From assembly GCF_026786305.1 (NCBI RefSeq), contig NZ_JAJAYI010000027.1:1-40592 (forward strand): 40,592 nucleotides of DNA. The letters run 5' to 3'. Positions 8,459-16,300 of the stretch are shown here, piece after piece. Made by a program: the position numbers and the translations under genes. The notes under the pieces are model-generated. The model was not told the DNA's origin, did not search any database, and worked only from the letters and a program-made list of their open reading frames with translations. The DNA is from Cryobacterium sp. Its GTDB lineage: Bacteria > Actinomycetota > Actinomycetes > Actinomycetales > Microbacteriaceae. Within the stretch, counting starts at the first letter, position 1. The number at the start of each line of letters is the position of its first letter.

Positions 8459-9697
8459 ATGCGACTGGAGGGATGGATGCGGGGGCGACCCGGAGTATCC
8501 GTTGTACCCGGCGCGAGCCCGAAGCCTCGACTGAACCGCGACGTGATTGTGCTCGGCCTCATCGCCTTCTTCGTGATGGTGGGGTTCGGCGTTGTCGTTC
8601 CGGTGCTTCCGGTCTACGTGCAGAGCTTCGGGGTGGGCAACCTCGAGGTCGGGGCGGTCGTCTCCGCGTTCGCGCTCATGCGTTTTGTGTTCAGCCCGGC
8701 CTGCGGTCGGCTCATCGACTGGGCGGGGGAACGCACCGTTCTGGCCGTCGGCATCGGCATCGTCGCGCTCTCGAGCGGGCTGGTCGGCGCCGCAGACAGC
8801 TACCTGCAACTGTTGCTGCTGCGCGGCGCGGGCGGCATCGGCTCGGCCATGTTTTCGGTGTCGGCGATGACATTGCTGCTGCGCACCGCCGAGCCTGGCC
8901 GTCGGGCCCGCGCGATCGGTTTCTATCAGGGCGGATTTCTCATCGGGGGCATGGCCGGCCCCGCGATCGGCAGCCTACTCGCGACCATCTCGCTGACCGC
9001 CCCGTTCTTCTTCTACGCCGGCACCCTCACCGTGGCCGGCCTGGTCGGGCTGTTTCTGTTGCGCTCCGGGGGGCGGGGCAGCGCGCTCGCCGCGGTCGAC
9101 GCATCCGCCGTGCGCACGCCCTTTCGGGAGGTGCTGCGCGACGAACGTTTTCGCGCGGCCTGCCTGGCCAACTTTGCGCAGGGCTGGACCTCGCTGGGGG
9201 TGCGCACGACGCTCATTCCACTGTTCGTCGTCGTCGTGCTCGGCGGCACGAGCTCGTGGACCGGAATCGCCCTCGCCGCTGCGGCCGTGGCCCAGGCGCT
9301 CGCACTCGCACCGGCCGCCCGGTTTGTTGACATCGTCGGTCGCAAACCGGCCATCATCGGAGCTTTTGCTCTGGCGGGTCTCGCGATTGTGGCAATCTCC
9401 TTCGCGCCGAACATCTGGGTGCTCGGCGCGCTGCTCTGCGTGTACGGGGTCGCTGCTGCTTTTATGGGCACCGCGCCGGCCGCTGCCGTCGGCGACGCCG
9501 CCGGCGTCCGCGGGGGCCGCCCGGTGTCGGTGTTCTCGATGTGTGCGGATGCCGGGGCGATCGTTGGTCCGCTCGTCGCGGGTCTGCTCGTTGATAGCTT
9601 CTCGTTCTCGGCCGGGTTTGCCGTGGGCGCCGTGTTCCTGCTCATCGCGGCCGCCTACGCGGTGCGGATGCCGTCGGAGCGTCGCGTCGACGGCTGA
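8459..9697 (+). CDS. MFS transporter (DHA1-like efflux family)
   Basis: 412-residue membrane protein with about 12 hydrophobic helices arranged as two six-helix halves separated by a loop near residues 200-225. The first half has the MFS motif A region between helices 2 and 3 (GRLIDWAGERT), and the second half has the pseudo-symmetric copy (ARFVDIVGRKP). Such proteins usually export drugs or metabolites using the proton gradient; the substrate is not predictable. The start is placed at the first ATG because a TAGGCT -10 box lies six bases upstream (leaderless). An internal ATG at codon 7 is also possible. It is followed after about 90 bp by a quinone-detoxification-like pair, but by itself shows no link to it. 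Confidence 0.85.
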   Translation: MRLEGWMRGRPGVSVVPGASPKPRLNRDVIVLGLIAFFVMVGFGVVVPVLPVYVQSFGVGNLEVGAVVSAFALMRFVFSPACGRLIDWAGERTVLAVGIGIVALSSGLVGAADSYLQLLLLRGAGGIGSAMFSVSAMTLLLRTAEPGRRARAIGFYQGGFLIGGMAGPAIGSLLATISLTAPFFFYAGTLTVAGLVGLFLLRSGGRGSALAAVDASAVRTPFREVLRDERFRAACLANFAQGWTSLGVRTTLIPLFVVVVLGGTSSWTGIALAAAAVAQALALAPAARFVDIVGRKPAIIGAFALAGLAIVAISFAPNIWVLGALLCVYGVAAAFMGTAPAAAVGDAAGVRGGRPVSVFSMCADAGAIVGPLVAGLLVDSFSFSAGFAVGAVFLLIAAAYAVRMPSERRVDG

Positions 9698-9740
9698 CCC
9701 TGGCTTGGTGGCAACCCGATCGGGAATACCCAGCGAGGTG

Positions 9741-9754
9741 CATGCGTTTGCATG
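9741..9754. promoter_or_regulatory. Inverted repeat CATGC-GTTT-GCATG, candidate operator
   Basis: A perfect small palindrome lies 34 bp upstream of the dioxygenase start, in the only non-coding gap before the dioxygenase/hydrolase pair. Related gene pairs in Bacillus (mhq genes) are controlled by MarR-type repressors that bind palindromes. This is offered as a candidate only. Confidence 0.3.
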
Positions 9755-9788
9755 AATGTCTACCGATTTTTTGCCAGGAGAGGACCTC

Positions 9789-10787
9789 ATGACCGTCCAG
9801 ACCACCGGACTGCACCACGTCACCGCGATTGCGGGCGCCCCGCAGCGCAATATCGACTTCTACGTGACCGGGCTCGGCCTGCGACTCGTGAAGAAGACCG
9901 TCAACTTTGACGACCCGGGGACCTATCACCTGTATTACGGCGACGATTCCGGCCGGCCCGGTTCGCTGCTCACCTTTTTTCCGTGGACCGGTATTCGCAG
10001 CGGCCGCACCGGCTCCGGCCAGTCGACGACGACCGCATTCTCGGTCCCGGCAGGCAGCCTCGGCTGGTGGAAGGCGCACTTCGCGAAGCTCGAAGTGGAA
10101 TCCGAGGTGACGGGACGCTCCTCGAATGAAGAACGGCTCTCACTGCGCGACCCCGACGGGCTGCAGCTCGACCTGGTGGCGTCGTCAACCGTGGATCCGC
10201 GTAATCCGTGGGATTCCGCATCCGTTCCCGCCGAGTTCGCGGTGCGGGGGCAGCACTCCTCGGTGCTCACCGTAGCCGACCCGGCAAAGACCGTGCAGGC
10301 GCTCACGACCGACCTGGGCATGCACGTCATCTCCGAAACGGATGGTCGCATTCGGGTGGGCGCCGGCGACGGCGCGGCCGGCAACCTCGTTGACGTGCTC
10401 GCCGACCCCACCGGCGAGCCGGGCCTCACCGCCGGTGGAACCGTGCATCACGTGGCGTTCCGGGTGCCAGACCGCACCACCCAGGCCGAATGGCGCGAGC
10501 AACTCGTGGATCGTGGCTACGGCGTGACGGCGATTCTCGACCGCCAATACTTCACCTCGATCTACTTTCGCGAACCGGGCGGCGTGCTGTTTGAAATCGC
10601 CACCGACACCCCCGGATTCGACATCGACGAGCCGCTGCTCGAGCTGGGCAGGTCGCTGAAGCTTCCGCCGTGGCTTGAACCGAGCCGCGAGGCGATCGAG
10701 AACGCGGTCGCGCCGCTCGCGCTACCGCCTGAGAATAACCCGGCCATAACGGATGCTGCGGCGCCGGTCGCCGCTGGCGCCCAATGA
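9789..10787 (+). CDS. Ring-cleaving dioxygenase, VOC/glyoxalase fold (MhqO/MhqA-like)
   Basis: 332-residue cytosolic protein with two vicinal-oxygen-chelate (VOC) domains, about residues 5-140 and 150-285. Family hallmarks are GLHHVTAIAG at the start, LGLRLVKKTVNFDDPGTYH, then HHVAFRVPD in the second domain and EPGGVLFEIATDTPGF, which supply the histidine and glutamate metal ligands. The family includes B. subtilis MhqO/MhqA, which open the ring of hydroquinone-type compounds and protect against quinones. The start at 9789 is chosen over an ATG 33 bp upstream because CAGGAGAGG lies at proper distance before it. The stop overlaps the ATG of a 27-codon ORF, which in turn overlaps an MhqD-like hydrolase, so the three are probably co-translated. 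The exact substrate is inferred from the family only. Confidence 0.85.
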   Translation: MTVQTTGLHHVTAIAGAPQRNIDFYVTGLGLRLVKKTVNFDDPGTYHLYYGDDSGRPGSLLTFFPWTGIRSGRTGSGQSTTTAFSVPAGSLGWWKAHFAKLEVESEVTGRSSNEERLSLRDPDGLQLDLVASSTVDPRNPWDSASVPAEFAVRGQHSSVLTVADPAKTVQALTTDLGMHVISETDGRIRVGAGDGAAGNLVDVLADPTGEPGLTAGGTVHHVAFRVPDRTTQAEWREQLVDRGYGVTAILDRQYFTSIYFREPGGVLFEIATDTPGFDIDEPLLELGRSLKLPPWLEPSREAIENAVAPLALPPENNPAITDAAAPVAAGAQ

Positions 10788-10867
10788 GTGCCGCGATCAT
10801 CGACGGTGCTGCGCTTGAAGACAGAGCCGCGATGCTGGTCGCCGTCACGCTGGTACCGGGCGCATGA
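10784..10867 (+). CDS. 27-residue mini-ORF bridging dioxygenase and hydrolase genes
   Basis: A short frame (starting MSAAIIDGAALEDRAA and ending LVPGA) begins in an ATGA overlap with the stop of the dioxygenase and ends in an ATGA overlap with the start of the hydrolase. It therefore fills the 76-bp gap exactly, with double translational coupling, each gene in a different frame. The peptide is unlike anything I recognise. It could be a real microprotein, a coupling device that carries ribosomes to the hydrolase (which has no evident Shine-Dalgarno of its own), or a relic of a lost gene. Confidence 0.4.
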   Translation: MSAAIIDGAALEDRAAMLVAVTLVPGA

Positions 10868-11571
10868 GCGCCGCAGCACCGGACGCCCCGTGGCCGCACC
10901 TGTTTCGTCCGGGGGCAGCCGACGCCCCCGTGCTGGTACTGCTGCACGGAACCGGTGGCAATGAGCACGAGGTGAGCCGTCTGGCCGACGTGCTTGACCC
11001 GAACGCCGCCGTGTTGGCGCCGCGCGGGCGGGTGCAGGAGAACGGGCTGAATCGCTGGTTCCGGCGACTGTCGGAGGGCGTCTTCGATACCGACGACGTT
11101 GCTCGACGAGCCGACGACCTCGCCGGGTTTCTGGTCTGGGCGCGGAAACATTACGCCTTGGGTGACCGCCACCTGGTGGCCGTCGGATTCTCGAACGGCG
11201 CCAACATCGCCCTCGCCACGGCGTTGTTGCACCCCGAGGTGCTCGCGCGGGTGATCGCGTTCTCCGGGATGCATCCGCTCGACCGAGTGCCGACGGCCCC
11301 CGATTCGGGTACCGAGCCGCCTACCGCTGTTGCCGCGGGGAGTGAGCACGCGATCGATGTGCGGCTCGCTCAAACCGAACTGGCGGCATCCACTGTGCTG
11401 CTGCTGAACGGTCGACAAGACCCCATGGCACCGCTGGCGAGTGTGCAGAAGCTTGTCACCGCCCTCGTCGAACGCGGTGCAACGGTGCAACAGGAGCTGC
11501 GCCCCGGTGGGCACGGCATTGCCGAAACGGATATCGCAGCCGCCGCGGCGTGGCTCAGGAATTTTTCATAG
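10864..11571 (+). CDS. Alpha/beta-hydrolase, MhqD-like carboxylesterase/phospholipase family
   Basis: 235-residue cytosolic serine hydrolase. The opening LLHGTGGNEHE is the oxyanion-hole region. The nucleophile is Ser110 in GFSNG, the acid Asp186 in GRQDPMAP and the base His217 in PGGHGI. This pattern fits the dienelactone hydrolase/carboxylesterase group that includes MhqD of B. subtilis, made together with ring-cleaving dioxygenases when cells meet quinones. Its immediate position after an MhqO-like dioxygenase strongly supports that role, perhaps hydrolysing the ring-cleavage product (inference). The start ATG overlaps the stop of the upstream mini-ORF (ATGA), and no Shine-Dalgarno is evident. 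Confidence 0.85.
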   Translation: MSAAAPDAPWPHLFRPGAADAPVLVLLHGTGGNEHEVSRLADVLDPNAAVLAPRGRVQENGLNRWFRRLSEGVFDTDDVARRADDLAGFLVWARKHYALGDRHLVAVGFSNGANIALATALLHPEVLARVIAFSGMHPLDRVPTAPDSGTEPPTAVAAGSEHAIDVRLAQTELAASTVLLLNGRQDPMAPLASVQKLVTALVERGATVQQELRPGGHGIAETDIAAAAAWLRNFS

Positions 11572-11606
11572 TCGGGTTCGATGGATGCGCGCCGGAAGAC
11601 GCGCGG

Positions 11607-11963
11607 TTAGCGCACTTCTTTGCGTCCGGAGATGACGCCGCTGACCGTTGCGACGATGGCAAAGATCACGGTGATGATGGGAAAACCGAGGTCCCACCAG
11701 GCGATGGCGGCGGAGCCGAAGATGGCGATCTCGATGAAGGCTTTACCGAACAGGTCGAGGCGGAACACGGCCTTGGGCGACCGGAACAAGGCCCAGACCA
11801 GAATGGCGAAGGCGGGGGTGGCGAGGCCGAGTAGCACGCCCGGCCACGGCAGGGGCCAGGCCAGGAAGCCCCAGATGCCGAGGCTGACGAAGGCGACGAG
11901 TTCGAGTACGAACCGGAGCATGTCGTTGGGGCCGATTTTCGGTAGGTCGCGCGTATCTGTCAC
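11607..11963 (-). CDS. YrdB/DUF2568 family small membrane protein
   Basis: 118 residues with four hydrophobic helices and a short polar N-terminus. The pattern ELVAFVSLGIWGF near residue 21 and FRLDLFGKAFIEIAIFGSA in the middle is characteristic of the YrdB (DUF2568) family of unknown function. The start is a GTG. On the minus strand TAGGAT stands exactly six bases before it, which implies a leaderless mRNA and supports this start. It converges with the MhqD-like hydrolase, with only 35 bp between the stops. No function can be assigned. Confidence 0.75.
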   Translation of the reverse strand: MTDTRDLPKIGPNDMLRFVLELVAFVSLGIWGFLAWPLPWPGVLLGLATPAFAILVWALFRSPKAVFRLDLFGKAFIEIAIFGSAAIAWWDLGFPIITVIFAIVATVSGVISGRKEVR

Positions 11964-11969
11964 CCGTCA

Positions 11970-11975
11970 ATCCTA
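11970..11975 (-). promoter_or_regulatory. -10 element TAGGAT of leaderless yrdB-like gene
   Basis: On the minus strand TAGGAT is followed by six bases and then the GTG start at 11963. The spacing is the same as at the other leaderless genes of this window. Confidence 0.45.
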
Positions 11976-12039
11976 GCGATGCCCGTCACCCCTGGGTTCC
12001 GGGCCCGGTCGCGGAGGGTGGGCAAGGAACGGCGCGGGA

Positions 12040-12900
12040 CTACTTGAAGATGATCGTGCGGGCCCCGTCGAGCAGCACGCGGTTCTCGGCGAACCACTTC
12101 ACCGCCTGGGTGAGCGTGCGGCTCTCCTCGTCCTGCCCGATCGAGACGAGCTCCGCCGGGGTACGCGAGTGATCGACCCGCACCACGTTCTGCTCGATGA
12201 TCGGCCCCTCGTCGAGATTACCGGTCACGAAGTGGGCGGTCGCCCCGATGAGCTTCACTCCGCGTGCGTGCGCCTGGCGATAGGGGTTCGCGCCCTTGAA
12301 CCCGGGCAGGAAGGAGTGGTGAATGTTGATCGCGCGCCCGCTGAGCCGCGCGCACAGTTCGGGCGAGAGAATCTGCATGTAGCGGGCGAGCACGACGAGT
12401 TCGATGTCGAGTTCCTCGACCGCCTCGACGACGCGGGCCTCGAAGTCGGACTTGCTCGCAGCATCCGTGATCGGCAGCGATTCGAACGGAACCCCGTAGA
12501 ACCCCACGAGGTCGCGCAGTGTGCCGTGATTGCTGAGCACGAGCGGAATCTCGACCGGCAATTGACCGCCGCGCTGGCGAAACAACAGGTCGTTCACGCA
12601 GTGTCCGGCGGTGGACGCGAGCACGAGTGTGCGCAGCGGACGACCGACGACATCGATGGTCGACGCCATCGCATAGCGGTCGATCACCGGCCCGAGCGCC
12701 GCCTCCAGTTCGGGCCGCGTGGCCGGCGACTGCACCTGCAGCCGCATGAAGAAACGCCCGGTGTCATCGCTCGAGAACTGCTGGCTCTCCGAGATGTTGC
12801 CCTGCGCCTGCACGATCGCGCCACTGACCGCGTGCACGATTCCGGGCTGGTCGGCGCAGACGAGTGTGATTACCCAGTGATGCGGGGTCGAGGAAGTCAT
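12040..12900 (-). CDS. purU: Formyltetrahydrofolate deformylase
   Basis: 286-residue cytosolic enzyme that hydrolyses 10-formyl-THF to formate and THF, balancing the one-carbon pool. It has an N-terminal ACT domain (about 5-85; WVITLVCADQPGIVHAVSG) that in known PurU senses glycine/methionine, and a C-terminal formyltransferase-type domain. The active-site elements are the NIHHSFLPGFKG stretch, the histidine in IGATAHFVT and the aspartate in GNLDEGPII. I chose the ATG at 12900 rather than an upstream in-frame start because the ACT domain begins right after it and a TATTCT -10 box lies exactly six bases upstream, indicating a leaderless transcript. It acts on the same folate pool as glyA and folD about 10 kb away. 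Confidence 0.93.
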   Translation of the reverse strand: MTSSTPHHWVITLVCADQPGIVHAVSGAIVQAQGNISESQQFSSDDTGRFFMRLQVQSPATRPELEAALGPVIDRYAMASTIDVVGRPLRTLVLASTAGHCVNDLLFRQRGGQLPVEIPLVLSNHGTLRDLVGFYGVPFESLPITDAASKSDFEARVVEAVEELDIELVVLARYMQILSPELCARLSGRAINIHHSFLPGFKGANPYRQAHARGVKLIGATAHFVTGNLDEGPIIEQNVVRVDHSRTPAELVSIGQDEESRTLTQAVKWFAENRVLLDGARTIIFK

Positions 12901-12906
12901 TGGCTC

Positions 12907-12912
12907 AGAATA
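12907..12912 (-). promoter_or_regulatory. -10 element TATTCT of leaderless purU
   Basis: On the minus strand TATTCT, six bases, then the ATG of purU. Transcription would start at the A of the start codon. Confidence 0.5.
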
Positions 12913-12939
12913 CCCGGCGCGGGAGCGGATGCCCCGGTC

Positions 12940-12973
12940 GCTCACCGTGCCGCCATGCCGCTCACCGTGCCGG
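12940..12973. repeat. 13-bp direct repeat with 20-bp period
   Basis: GCTCACCGTGCCG occurs at 12940-12952 and again at 12960-12972, in the divergent gap between purU and an MFS gene. A TAGACT hexamer at 12989-12994 just downstream could be the -10 box of the MFS gene, with a leader of about 115 nt. The repeat may be a binding site for a regulator of that gene. Confidence 0.4.
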
Positions 12974-13116
12974 CATACCTGGTTTGGGTAGACTACGGGT
13001 TGGTCGCACTGAACAAGTCGGCCCCGGGCGCGCACGTCGGCGCGTAGTCGAGTGGCTTCGACCTCGGTGTGAATGGTCCCACCGGTCGACCTTGACGTCC
13101 CAGTGCGAATGCAGTC

Positions 13117-14370
13117 ATGACCAACACCACCAATATCCTTTTGCCCACCGGGTCGATTCCCGTCGTGCCCTCCGCCCGGGCCGACCCGCCGTTTCCCTGG
13201 GTCGGCCTGATCACCCTGTCCGCCGCCGTTTTTCTCTCGGTCACGAGCGAAATGCTGCCGACCGGTCTGCTCCCCGAAATGAGCCGCAGCCTCAACGTTG
13301 CGCAGTCGCAGATCGGGCTCCTCGTCTCGTGGTTCGCGTTCACCGTCGTACTCACGAGCGCACCGGTGGCCATGTTGACCCGCCGTTTACCGCGGCACGG
13401 CCTCATCATTGCCGTGCTCATCCTCTTCGCGGTGAGCAACATCCTCACCGCCATCGCGCCGACCTATGCGTTCGTCATCGCCGCCCGGGTGCTCGGCGGC
13501 GTCGCGCACGGCCTGTTCTGGGCGGTTGTGGGCGCCTACGCGGGGCACCTCGTGCCACAAGCGCAGATCGGCCGCGCCGTCTCCATCACGGTCGCGGGCG
13601 GCACGCTCGCCTTCGTCTTCGGGGTGCCGCTCGGCACCGCGGGCGGCCACCTGCTGGGCTGGCGGCTCTCCTTCGTCGTGCTCGCCGCTCTGATGCTCGT
13701 CGGCGCGGTTCTGGTCTGGAAATTTCTGCCACCGGTGGCGCGGTATTCACCCGGCGCACCGGAATCCGCTGCCGCGACCACGACTCGGCAGCCGCGCGAC
13801 GCGACCGTGCCGGCGGTGGTGCTGATCTGCATCATCACGGGCATCACCATGATCGGTCACTACAGCTTTTACACCTACATTGCGCCGTTCCTGCTCGATG
13901 GGCTCGGTGTTGACCTCGCTCTCATCGCCCCGCTGCTCTTCGCCTACGGCGTCGCCGGCGCGGTCGGACTGCTGCTCGTCGGCACCGTCCTGGGCCCGCG
14001 CCCGAGCCTCGGCCTGATTCTGGGCCTCGCCGTGAGCGCCCTCAGCGTGACGCTGCTCGCGGTCTTCACGGCGACGCTGCCCGTCGCTCTCGTCTCGTTC
14101 GTGCTGTGGGGCATGGCGTTCGGCATGCTTCCCCCGCTTTTACAGACCCGGATGCTGCACGCCGCGTCTCCGCGAATCCGCGACACCGCGAGTGCCTTCT
14201 ACACGACCGCATTCAACGCCGGGATCGGCGGTGGCGCACTGCTCGGTGCGGTGTTGATCGAAAGCGTCGGCCTGGAGATGGTGCCGATCGTCTATGTGGG
14301 GCTGCTGGTCGTGGCCCTCGCTCTCGTGATCGTCACCGACCGCATGACCCACCGCCGCGAACGCGCCTGA
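13117..14370 (+). CDS. MFS transporter (DHA1 family, AraJ/drug-exporter-like)
   Basis: 417 residues with about 12 transmembrane helices. The first helix contains SEMLPTGLLPEMS, characteristic of DHA1 exporters of the AraJ/YdhP/Cmx group. The motif between helices 2 and 3 (MLTRRLPRHG) and the helix-4/5 region (GVAHGLFWAVVGAYAGHLVP) fit the same group. Members export drugs, sugars or nucleosides by proton antiport; the specificity is unknown. The start is the first in-frame ATG that leaves a short soluble N-terminus, and no convincing Shine-Dalgarno precedes it. It is divergent from purU and convergent with the amino-acid permease. Confidence 0.82.
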   Translation: MTNTTNILLPTGSIPVVPSARADPPFPWVGLITLSAAVFLSVTSEMLPTGLLPEMSRSLNVAQSQIGLLVSWFAFTVVLTSAPVAMLTRRLPRHGLIIAVLILFAVSNILTAIAPTYAFVIAARVLGGVAHGLFWAVVGAYAGHLVPQAQIGRAVSITVAGGTLAFVFGVPLGTAGGHLLGWRLSFVVLAALMLVGAVLVWKFLPPVARYSPGAPESAAATTTRQPRDATVPAVVLICIITGITMIGHYSFYTYIAPFLLDGLGVDLALIAPLLFAYGVAGAVGLLLVGTVLGPRPSLGLILGLAVSALSVTLLAVFTATLPVALVSFVLWGMAFGMLPPLLQTRMLHAASPRIRDTASAFYTTAFNAGIGGGALLGAVLIESVGLEMVPIVYVGLLVVALALVIVTDRMTHRRERA

Positions 14371-14402
14371 GCGCGCTCGGCGCATCCGCTCAGACGCAGC
14401 GG

Positions 14403-15995
14403 CTAGCGGCGCGGGCGGTCGGAGAGTGGACGGTTGGCAACGACCGGTACGTGGCCGGTGAAACCGTCGCGGGCGGCCGCGATCTCGAGAATGCGGCCGC
14501 GGCAGGCGTACCAGCCGATCATCAGCCCGGGAATGATGAGCACGAGCGAGCTGATCGTGAGAGTGCCGACCGGCCAGTCGAATGCCATCAGCATCAGCAC
14601 ACCGACGAGGAACACGAGCGTCACGTAGCCCGAGTAAGGCGCCCACGGCATGCGGAACACCGGGCGCACCAGAATGCCACGTTTGGCCCAGGCCTGCAGT
14701 CGCAGCTGGCACAGGACGATCATTCCCCAGGCGCTCACGATGCCGATCGCGGCCATGTTGAGCACGATCTCGAAGGCCTCGTCGGGCACGATGGCGTTGA
14801 GTCCCACGCCGAGCAGCGTCACGACCCCGGTCAGCAGAATGCCGCCGAACGGAACCCCGTTGCGGCTGATCTTGCCCGCGAAGCGCGGCGCCGATCCGGC
14901 GAGCGCCATGGACCGAAGTATGCGTCCGGTGGAATATAAGCCCGCGTTGAGCGAGGACAACGCCGCGGTGAGCACGACGAGGTTCATTATTACGTCGACA
15001 CCGTCGACCCCGATCGTGCCGAAGAAGGTGACGAACGGGCTCTCGCCTGCCTTGTATGCCGTGTACGGCAACAACAGCGAGAGCAGCAGAATTGATCCGA
15101 CATAGAACACTGCGATGCGAATAATGACCGTGTTGATCGCCTTCGGCATGACCTTTTCAGGGTTCTTCGTCTCGCCGGCCGTCGTGCCGACCAGTTCGAT
15201 GGAGGCATACGCGAACACGACGCCCTGCACCACCAGAACGGATGCGATCAGCCCGTTGGGCAGCCAACCTCCGTTTTCGCCGATCAGCGCAAACCCGGTC
15301 GTGGCCCCGGCGAGTGGCGTGCCGAAAATCACCATCCAGGTACCGACGATCAGGAACGCCACGATCGCGAGTACCTTGATGAGGGCGAACCAGAATTCCA
15401 TCTCGCCGAACACCTGCACCGAGAGCAGGTTGAGGGACAGGACCAGACCGAGCGCGGCAAGAGCATACAGCCACTGCGGCACGGAGCCGAACGGCGCCCA
15501 GTAGGTCGCGAAGAAGTTCATGTACAGGGCGACCGCGGTCACGTCGACGATCGCCGTCATGGCCCAGTTGAGCCAGTACAGCCAGCCGGTCACGAACGCA
15601 GTTTTCTCGCCGAAGAACTCGCGGGCGTACGACACGAAGGAACCGGAGCTCGGGCGGTGCAGCACCAGTTCGCCGAGCGCCCGCAGAATGAGAAAGGCGA
15701 AGAAACCGCAGATGGCATAGACAAAAACCAGAGCGGGACCGGCGCTTGCGAGGCGTGCGCCGGCGCCGAGGAACAATCCGGTGCCGATAGCGCCGCCGAT
15801 TGCGATCATCTGCACGTGGCGGGACTTGAGTCCCTTGTGCAGGGCGTCGTCCTCGTGCACGTTCAGAGCGTCTTGGATGTGCTCGAAGGGAGTTTCCCCT
15901 GGCGGGTTCGCGTGGTCGTGGTGACCGTGCGGCTTCGGAGACTGGTTGCTCGGTGCGGGCGTGGGGGAGGGCTGCTGGCCGCGGGTGGGGCTCAA
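14403..15995 (-). CDS. ansP: Amino-acid permease, probably L-asparagine permease
   Basis: 530-residue inner-membrane transporter of the APC superfamily with about 12 helices. The N-terminus carries the family signature [20 protein letters not shown], followed by [19 protein letters not shown] and [20 protein letters not shown], which I recognise from actinobacterial AnsP proteins. Related AAT-family permeases for other neutral amino acids are the alternative. A Pro/His-rich tail of about 40 residues precedes the first helix. The start shown is a TTG at 15995, so the true start could lie elsewhere in the tail. It is divergent from the Mrp operon across a gap of 305 bp. Confidence 0.8.
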   Translation of the reverse strand: MSPTRGQQPSPTPAPSNQSPKPHGHHDHANPPGETPFEHIQDALNVHEDDALHKGLKSRHVQMIAIGGAIGTGLFLGAGARLASAGPALVFVYAICGFFAFLILRALGELVLHRPSSGSFVSYAREFFGEKTAFVTGWLYWLNWAMTAIVDVTAVALYMNFFATYWAPFGSVPQWLYALAALGLVLSLNLLSVQVFGEMEFWFALIKVLAIVAFLIVGTWMVIFGTPLAGATTGFALIGENGGWLPNGLIASVLVVQGVVFAYASIELVGTTAGETKNPEKVMPKAINTVIIRIAVFYVGSILLLSLLLPYTAYKAGESPFVTFFGTIGVDGVDVIMNLVVLTAALSSLNAGLYSTGRILRSMALAGSAPRFAGKISRNGVPFGGILLTGVVTLLGVGLNAIVPDEAFEIVLNMAAIGIVSAWGMIVLCQLRLQAWAKRGILVRPVFRMPWAPYSGYVTLVFLVGVLMLMAFDWPVGTLTISSLVLIIPGLMIGWYACRGRILEIAAARDGFTGHVPVVANRPLSDRPRR

Positions 15996-16300
15996 AACGG
16001 TTCTCGATTTCGCTGGCCGTTTGCTCGGGAACAGCTTCTCAGGTACGAATAACGGCGCGTTGCGAACAAACGGCGCTTGCCAAGAAACGGTTCGAGAGGG
16101 GCACGGGAGTGGCCGGAAACTGCACTCACGCGCGCTTCTGGCGGCGTGCGGCGTCGGCCGGGGGATAGCGCAACCCTACCCCTGCACCCCCGCGCGTGCC
16201 CGCCCGCGCGATCTCTTGATCGCCGAAAACCCGTCAGGGTGCCGCCGGTCGGCGGGTAGGGTAGACCTTCACACCCCGACCTGACAAGCCTGGAGGACGC
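15996..16300. promoter_or_regulatory. Divergent non-coding gap between ansP-like gene and mrpA
   Basis: This 305-bp gap holds the promoters of both neighbours. For mrpA a TAGGGT hexamer at 16257-16262 could be the -10 box, giving a leader of about 30 nt that ends in a good Shine-Dalgarno (GGAGG at 16291-16295) before the ATG at 16301. No convincing -10 was found for the permease side. I see no RNA gene, strong hairpin or conserved riboswitch in it. Confidence 0.4.

Noticed and set aside
12955..13047. Short frame MPLTVPAYLVWVDYG... upstream of the second MFS gene as a leader peptide
   Set aside because: No promoter spacing, ribosome site or overlap with the MFS start supports it; the probable -10 box lies inside it.
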